Source: Chitinispirillaceae bacterium (GTDB lineage: Bacteria; Fibrobacterota; Chitinivibrionia; Chitinivibrionales; Chitinispirillaceae). From it: DNA of 38,201 nucleotides. Of the stretch, positions 34,649-38,201 are shown in pieces. Numbering within the stretch: position 1 is the stretch's first letter; every line of letters begins with the position of its first letter. The notes below the pieces were generated by a model that was not told the origin of the DNA, ran no database searches, and saw only the letters and a program-made list of their open reading frames with translations. The stretch lies in contig JAFGIN010000069.1 of assembly GCA_016929595.1 (NCBI GenBank), forward strand, positions 1 to 38,201. The letters run 5' to 3'. The position numbers and the translations under genes are program-made.

Positions 34649-35584
34649 TTAATTCCCAATCAAAGTCCAGTCGGTAGAGGCCTCTCCAAATTTCATGTAT
34701 AATTTTCTATTTGTAATATCAACAAAAGATGCTCCGACAGGGGCATCAACTATGCCGATTGGTGAACCACTACCATTTAGATTGAAGTCGTTTTTTACAC
34801 TGTATGCACTTCCTGTCAATGGAATTTTGCCCTCTGTAACAGTAAAACCCTGCATAATTACTTCATAGTATAAATTTTTATTCTGTCTCAAAATTGGTAA
34901 AATATTTTCCGAAACACCAAGACAGATTGAATAAAAACCATTCACGACAGAAACACTATCGAATAATTCTTCATATAGGGCATTCAATCCATTATTCCCC
35001 TGGTAGATCTTTACAAGAGCTGGAAACACAGCGTTTGCATTAACCTGATCTGTTGAAACCATTCCAGATATTGTTACCATTTCTGATGTTAATTTTCCTG
35101 CCCCACAGTACAGTGTCATTACACATACAATATTTGAGCTACCGGACGAAGTAGTATTATCGAAGGCTTCAACATAGTAATAATATTTTTTGTTGCATTG
35201 AACACTGTAATCTGTATACACTTCAGTATTTGCACTGAGAGAACTTTCCAATACTTCATAATTAGGGTCATTATCCAGTTTTCGAAAAATACGATATCCA
35301 TTTTCATTATTAGCATTATCACTCCAGTTAAGAGTTATCTGGTTAGGGATAGTCGAATCGGCAGTAAGATTTGTTGGAGTTTGAATAGCACAAGCTTGTG
35401 TTGTTCGATTTAAAATATTCACCCAATTTGATTCACCAGCCGGATTCTCCGACCTTATTCGAAAATTATATACAGTATTGCATTTCAATCCTTGTGTCAT
35501 GCAAGTCCTGGCAGATCCGGTATACGCAATTGTCCAGCTCCCACTATTTTCATTCATTTCAATTCTATATAATTCTGCACTCAA
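34649..35584 (-). pseudogene. 5'-truncated FN3 protein with tail-fibre-like C-terminus
   Basis: The open frame of 311 residues begins inside a first FN3 domain (LYRIEMNENSGSWTIAY, then YNFRIRSENPAGESNW). It has a complete second one (ITLNWSDNANNENGYRIFRK, then KYYYYVEAFD), then a beta domain (GMVSTDQVNANAVFPALVKI) and an end like short tail-fibre/coat modules (VDAPVGASFVDITNRKLYMK). An in-frame TGA lies directly upstream (35585-35587) and the only start is a TTG without a ribosome binding site. The missing strands and signal peptide show that the 5' part is lost. The break coincides with the start of transposon-derived sequence. The fragment lies 12 bases before the GH2 gene and may once have been part of that operon. 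Confidence 0.7.
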
Positions 35585-35664
35585 TCACAAAACCAAACCG
35601 CTCAACAATGCAGCGTCGGGTTCTGATTGAAGTAAACGCAGCAGAATAACCTGTAGCGGAGTGA

Positions 35665-35969
35665 GCTATCAACACGAAGAGGTCATTAAACAAAAAACCG
35701 ATTATAACAAATGATCGAGACCCTATGTATGATGACTCTTTTACCGATTATCCGTCATGGATGCCAAAACCGCAATTAGAAGAGGCTATTGTATTTGAAA
35801 GGCTTTATCTGTACAATCTTGGTAAACCTTGTGGGGCTCAGGCATTACGGAAGCATTTACAGAATTTAGGATTGGTACAAGTTCCTTCAATTAGCACATA
35901 CACCGGGTTCTTGTCAGAAATTGTTTAACTAATAGAAGAACCGGATATTATCCAGAAGATTATTGCTGA
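35665..35969 (+). pseudogene. Remnant of an rve-type integrase/transposase
   Basis: The frame contains FERLYLYNLGKPCGAQALRK, then HLQNLG and VPSISTYT, the helical region before the catalytic core of IS481/IS3-like integrases. It stops at 35926-35928. One base out of frame it continues as LTNRRTGYYPEDYC, which matches the usual LTHRRTGRY-type continuation, so a frameshift is evident. The DDE core is absent. No start codon or terminal repeats could be fixed. It borders the truncated FN3 gene and probably marks the event that removed its 5' end. Confidence 0.7.
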
Positions 35970-36041
35970 AAATCAAACGAAGCGTTGTTAAAGCAACAGC
36001 CCGCTTCAAGACCCAACGCTCATCAGAAAAAATGTTTTTTT

Positions 36042-36143
36042 AAGTCAGGTTTACGGCGTTTCGTTCCGCCCTCCGCCTTCGGCGGCCACTCTCCCGCAAG
36101 CGGGATTGTGGTCGGGCTCAACTGCACACCGTAAACCTGACTT
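36042..36143 (+). repeat. 102-bp structured inverted repeat, attC-like
   Basis: Perfect 15-bp arms AAGTCAGGTTTACGG (36042-36056) and CCGTAAACCTGACTT (36129-36143) enclose two smaller stems, CCGCC/GGCGG (36073-36085) and TCCCGC/GCGGGA (36092-36105). TTCGTTC (36060-36066) and GGCTCAACT (36115-36123) match the L'' and L' box sequences common in integron attC sites. The outer boxes do not match the RYYYAAC/GTTRRRY cores, so it is not a canonical attC. A miniature element with 15-bp terminal repeats is the alternative; no target duplication is visible. Its GC content is far above the surroundings. Confidence 0.6.
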
Positions 36144-36351
36144 TCCAGAAAACAACAGCATCTCATCGGATTTATATATTACTCATTCTTTAAACATGCA
36201 ACTTTCAAGTGGGTCTGTTTAAATTGTTTAATGGGTCCGTTCTTTTCCGGCGGTAGCACTACTGCAAGTTGTGCAAGTTTTGATAAAGTAATTTTTTGAA
36301 AAAAGATGCTAATTTTTGATAAAGTGTGACAAAAAAGAAGAATTGTATAAG
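36144..36351. other. AT-rich gap with a short direct repeat
   Basis: No supported gene. TTTTGATAAAGT occurs twice, at about 36280 and 36315. A 63-codon frame on the minus strand (36179-36370) has no ribosome binding site or recognised motif and is not called. Confidence 0.35.
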
Positions 36352-36389
36352 ATAAAGGGTTAGCGCTCATAAAAACACTAACCCTTTAT
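36352..36389. repeat. Perfect 12-bp stem-loop
   Basis: Arms ATAAAGGGTTAG (36352-36363) and CTAACCCTTTAT (36378-36389) pair perfectly around a 14-base loop. Neither strand has a clear T tract, so terminator function is uncertain; it could end minus-strand transcription from the gene at 36807-37535 or mark an old element end. Confidence 0.6.
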
Positions 36390-36806
36390 TCCTATCCATA
36401 TAAATTATCTATTCTACCTTAAATTCGGATCAACGATTAAATCAATGGCAGCTCCTCAATTTATTGTAATACCATTAGTGGTGATTTAAGATATTCGTTC
36501 CAGAATTAAACGTGTCCTTCAGCATTTCTGATGGAAGATTTTCAAACATATAGCCAATATTGTGCCATAATCAGAAAGATAATGATATTTAGTGTGCTCT
36601 ACGTGTAGTCTACAACATGTACTCAAGGGAGTATGAACCGTATGAACCCAACGTGCTCGATACTAGTGCGATAGAAACCGATACTATTTACAATCAGGCT
36701 GAGATAGGAAGCGAAGTGACAATGTTTAAGTATTAATGAATGTAAATTTAAGAGTGCTGCATTGTAATTTGCAATGCAATACAATGCAGTGAGATAGGGC
36801 GTTACC
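36390..36806 (+). other. Gap with a possible coding tail
   Basis: This is 417 bases without a confident gene. On the + strand about 36594-36736 is an open stretch of about 47 codons that reads like real protein near its end (YSREYEPYEPNVLDTSAIET) and ends in TAA, but it is preceded by a stop and has no start. It could be the last piece of a decayed gene or chance. Confidence 0.25.
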
Positions 36807-37535
36807 TTATTTTTTGTGCAATACTTTTTGTGTGACTATATTGCCTGATGGAGAAACTGCCCGGGAAATTATAATTCCTGTGAGATATTGCCTGTATTGA
36901 AATGGGACTGAAACGAATTTCCTGCCGGAAAAAGTAAAGTATTCGTTGTTTGATCCCTTTGAAAAGCTTTTTGAATGCATTTTAATACCATAGGAATGCA
37001 ATGGATAGGTGTCTTCAAAAACTTCAATTTTTGTAATATATGGTAGTTTAGACAAATCCGTAATATTAGCTACTCGCAATTGACAGGTAATGACACCAGT
37101 TTTCTCAAAAGTCATTTTGTCACGGCTGTTTTCTGACGTAATTCTCATGGCTGTATCATTTAGATGTCGTAGATCAAAGGTATTACATAACGTATCAGCC
37201 TTTCTATTGAGTATAGAAATATTCGTCTGGAGCCATGGAGCATATACGGAATCATAAAAATATTGCGCTTCTGAAGGTGAATTCTTATCAGCAGGACTAA
37301 TCGGTTCATCAAGACTTGTCTTGAAATTTATTAATACCCTGACAAACTCGGCACTATGTTTACTGACCAGTGAATCGCATAATTTTTCAGTAACTATTAA
37401 TTGTGCTGAATCACCCAAACTACTACATGAAATTGCATATACCGACGATTTTATTAATACTACTAAAATCAAAAAAAGAAAAAAATGCCTCAAAAAAGAA
37501 AATGCCGAAAACTTGTTGTATGTTGCTAATCCCAT
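36807..37535 (-). CDS. Secreted protein with propeptide-like segment and T9SS-like tail
   Basis: The product is 242 aa. A signal peptide (about 1-37, FFLFLILVVLIKSSVYA) is followed by SAEFVRVLINFKTSLDEPI and, about 100 residues later, ITDLSKLPYITKIEVFED. That pair resembles the inhibitor-I9-like propeptide of subtilisin-type proteases, with no catalytic domain following. The last 55 residues (YFTFSGRKFVSVPFQYRQ, then LTGIIISRAVSPSGNIVTQK) resemble a type IX sorting domain. ATG 37535 follows GGGAGGGG. The upstream neighbour on the same strand is the C-terminal piece of a subtilisin-like peptidase. It could be a protease inhibitor or foldase, or a propeptide left after deletion of the catalytic domain. 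Function is unproven. Confidence 0.6.
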   Translation of the reverse strand: MGLATYNKFSAFSFLRHFFLFLILVVLIKSSVYAISCSSLGDSAQLIVTEKLCDSLVSKHSAEFVRVLINFKTSLDEPISPADKNSPSEAQYFYDSVYAPWLQTNISILNRKADTLCNTFDLRHLNDTAMRITSENSRDKMTFEKTGVITCQLRVANITDLSKLPYITKIEVFEDTYPLHSYGIKMHSKSFSKGSNNEYFTFSGRKFVSVPFQYRQYLTGIIISRAVSPSGNIVTQKVLHKK

Positions 37536-37641
37536 AACCCCTCCCTTTTTAAAGTTAAAAATGTAGGATTGATGCATCTATATAATAATATACCAACACC
37601 TAACCCTGGATACAATTTAAAATTTTTAAAAAAACCATTAT

Positions 37642-37688
37642 CTGTTTTCTACCAGAAAACAGTTTTGTGCCAAGAAGAATGGCACAAA
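37642..37688. repeat. Two adjacent perfect 9-bp hairpins
   Basis: The first is CTGTTTTCT/AGAAAACAG (37642-37662) with loop ACC. The second is TTTGTGCCA/TGGCACAAA (37664-37688) with a 7-base loop. They lie 21 bases past the peptidase fragment stop. One may serve as a terminator for it on the minus strand, although the T tracts are short. Confidence 0.6.
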
Positions 37689-37708
37689 CAAAATATCAAA
37701 TCTTACAC

Positions 37709-38164
37709 TCAATCGGCATGATCTTTTACCCATGTCCAAGCGATTGAGTAGTATATATGATCCCCGTTATAAGAACCTGCTGGAATCCGGAGTGTATAAG
37801 GAGATACAATTGCCGTGTATGTTGACCCGGCTGTTAAATGTGAGGCGTTTATATCGATTATTTCTACATTGCTTTCATAACTGACAGATGAATAATATTG
37901 TGAATTTGATTGGAAACTTAGGTCAAGATCACTTAGTTCATTTATATCACTGGACTCATATGGGCTGCTGTCCCATGTGAGGACAATTTTCAAATGTTTT
38001 CCGGCAGGTTTTGGGTTAGGAATTGCGATATTAAAATTCTTATAGGTCCCCGCTTCAGAGTTGTATAAGGCTCCACCATATATTCCATGTGCCACACTGT
38101 TATTATTTGGGTCCAAAATATTGATGGCGTAGAAAATAAAAGACCTTAAAAAAATAGCCTCTTT
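37709..38164 (-). pseudogene. C-terminal fragment of a subtilisin-like (S8) peptidase
   Basis: The open frame of about 151 residues contains IAIPNPKPAGKHLKIVLTWD, then SSPYESSDINELSDLDLSFQ, with the LTWD/DLDL pattern of the jelly-roll domain that follows S8 catalytic domains. It ends IYYSIAWTWVKDHAD. The catalytic Asp/His/Ser part is not here. An in-frame TAA lies at 38165-38167, with only a TTG (38116) as possible start and no ribosome binding site. The gene is therefore broken, or a frameshift joins it to sequence beyond the right edge. Confidence 0.65.
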
Positions 38165-38201
38165 TTACGATAAACAGAATAGGTCAAAACAAACATCGTA
38201 G

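Noticed and set aside
36042-36143. Calling the structured repeat a true integron attC
   Set aside because: Only the inner boxes agree with attC. The outer cores do not fit GTTRRRY and no integrase or cassette array is visible, so it is reported as attC-like only.
36179-36370. Open frame of 63 codons on the minus strand
   Set aside because: It has no ribosome binding site or recognised motif, lies in eroded mobile-element sequence and runs into the 36352-36389 stem-loop.

Overview
The window looks like chromosomal DNA of an AT-rich anaerobic bacterium with an FCB-type cell surface, most likely from the Fibrobacterota/Chitinispirillum side of that group. This placement is inferred from three things: many long lipoproteins built of FN3, cadherin-like and Calx-beta repeats; secreted glycosidases, one ending in a segment like a type IX secretion sorting domain; and a fused 2-oxoacid:ferredoxin oxidoreductase beside a small two-cluster ferredoxin. 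No rRNA or other phylogenetic marker is present, so the placement is tentative.

Layout. 0-0.4 kb: a perfect GC-rich palindrome and an orphan terminator. 0.4-2.8 kb (+): a PHP-domain/GT4 glycosyltransferase fusion. 2.8-7.4 kb (-): an operon of a split-barrel flavin-type protein, pdhA, pdhB, pdhC and an RmlD-like SDR reductase, with tight spacing and no E3 gene. 7.4-9.1 kb: a leader with mirrored heptad repeats, a 55-aa ferredoxin and two small unknown genes. 9.2-14.6 kb (-): coiled-coil/zinc-ribbon protein, MsbA-type ABC exporter, fused KorA (gamma+alpha) and KorB, preceded by a CAU-anticodon tRNA and a strong terminator just before the first coding start.

15.1-31.1 kb is a cell-surface region. 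Two modules pair a secreted/membrane CsgG- or LpoB-like protein with a downstream FN3 lipoprotein, one on + (15.1-17.0 kb) and one on - (31.0-22.9 kb). The second contains a 13 x FN3 lipoprotein, a carboxypeptidase-regulatory-like lipoprotein and, oddly, a compact glycerate kinase. Between them lie a secreted GH30 glycosidase and a 4 x Calx-beta lipoprotein.

31.1-38.2 kb is an AT-richer, eroded accessory region. It has an ISNCY-type transposase remnant, a GT2 glycosyltransferase coupled to a secreted GH2 glycosidase, an FN3 protein that has lost its 5' end, an integrase remnant, a 102-bp structured inverted repeat that resembles an integron attC site in its inner boxes, a secreted protein with a protease-propeptide-like segment, and the C-terminal piece of a subtilisin-like peptidase.

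How it fits together: PDH and the ferredoxin-linked oxidoreductase give two routes for 2-oxoacid oxidation, and the ferredoxin could accept electrons from the second. The surface region probably serves adhesion and polysaccharide use. The strongest candidate for an undescribed system is the repeated CsgG/LpoB-like plus FN3-lipoprotein module.
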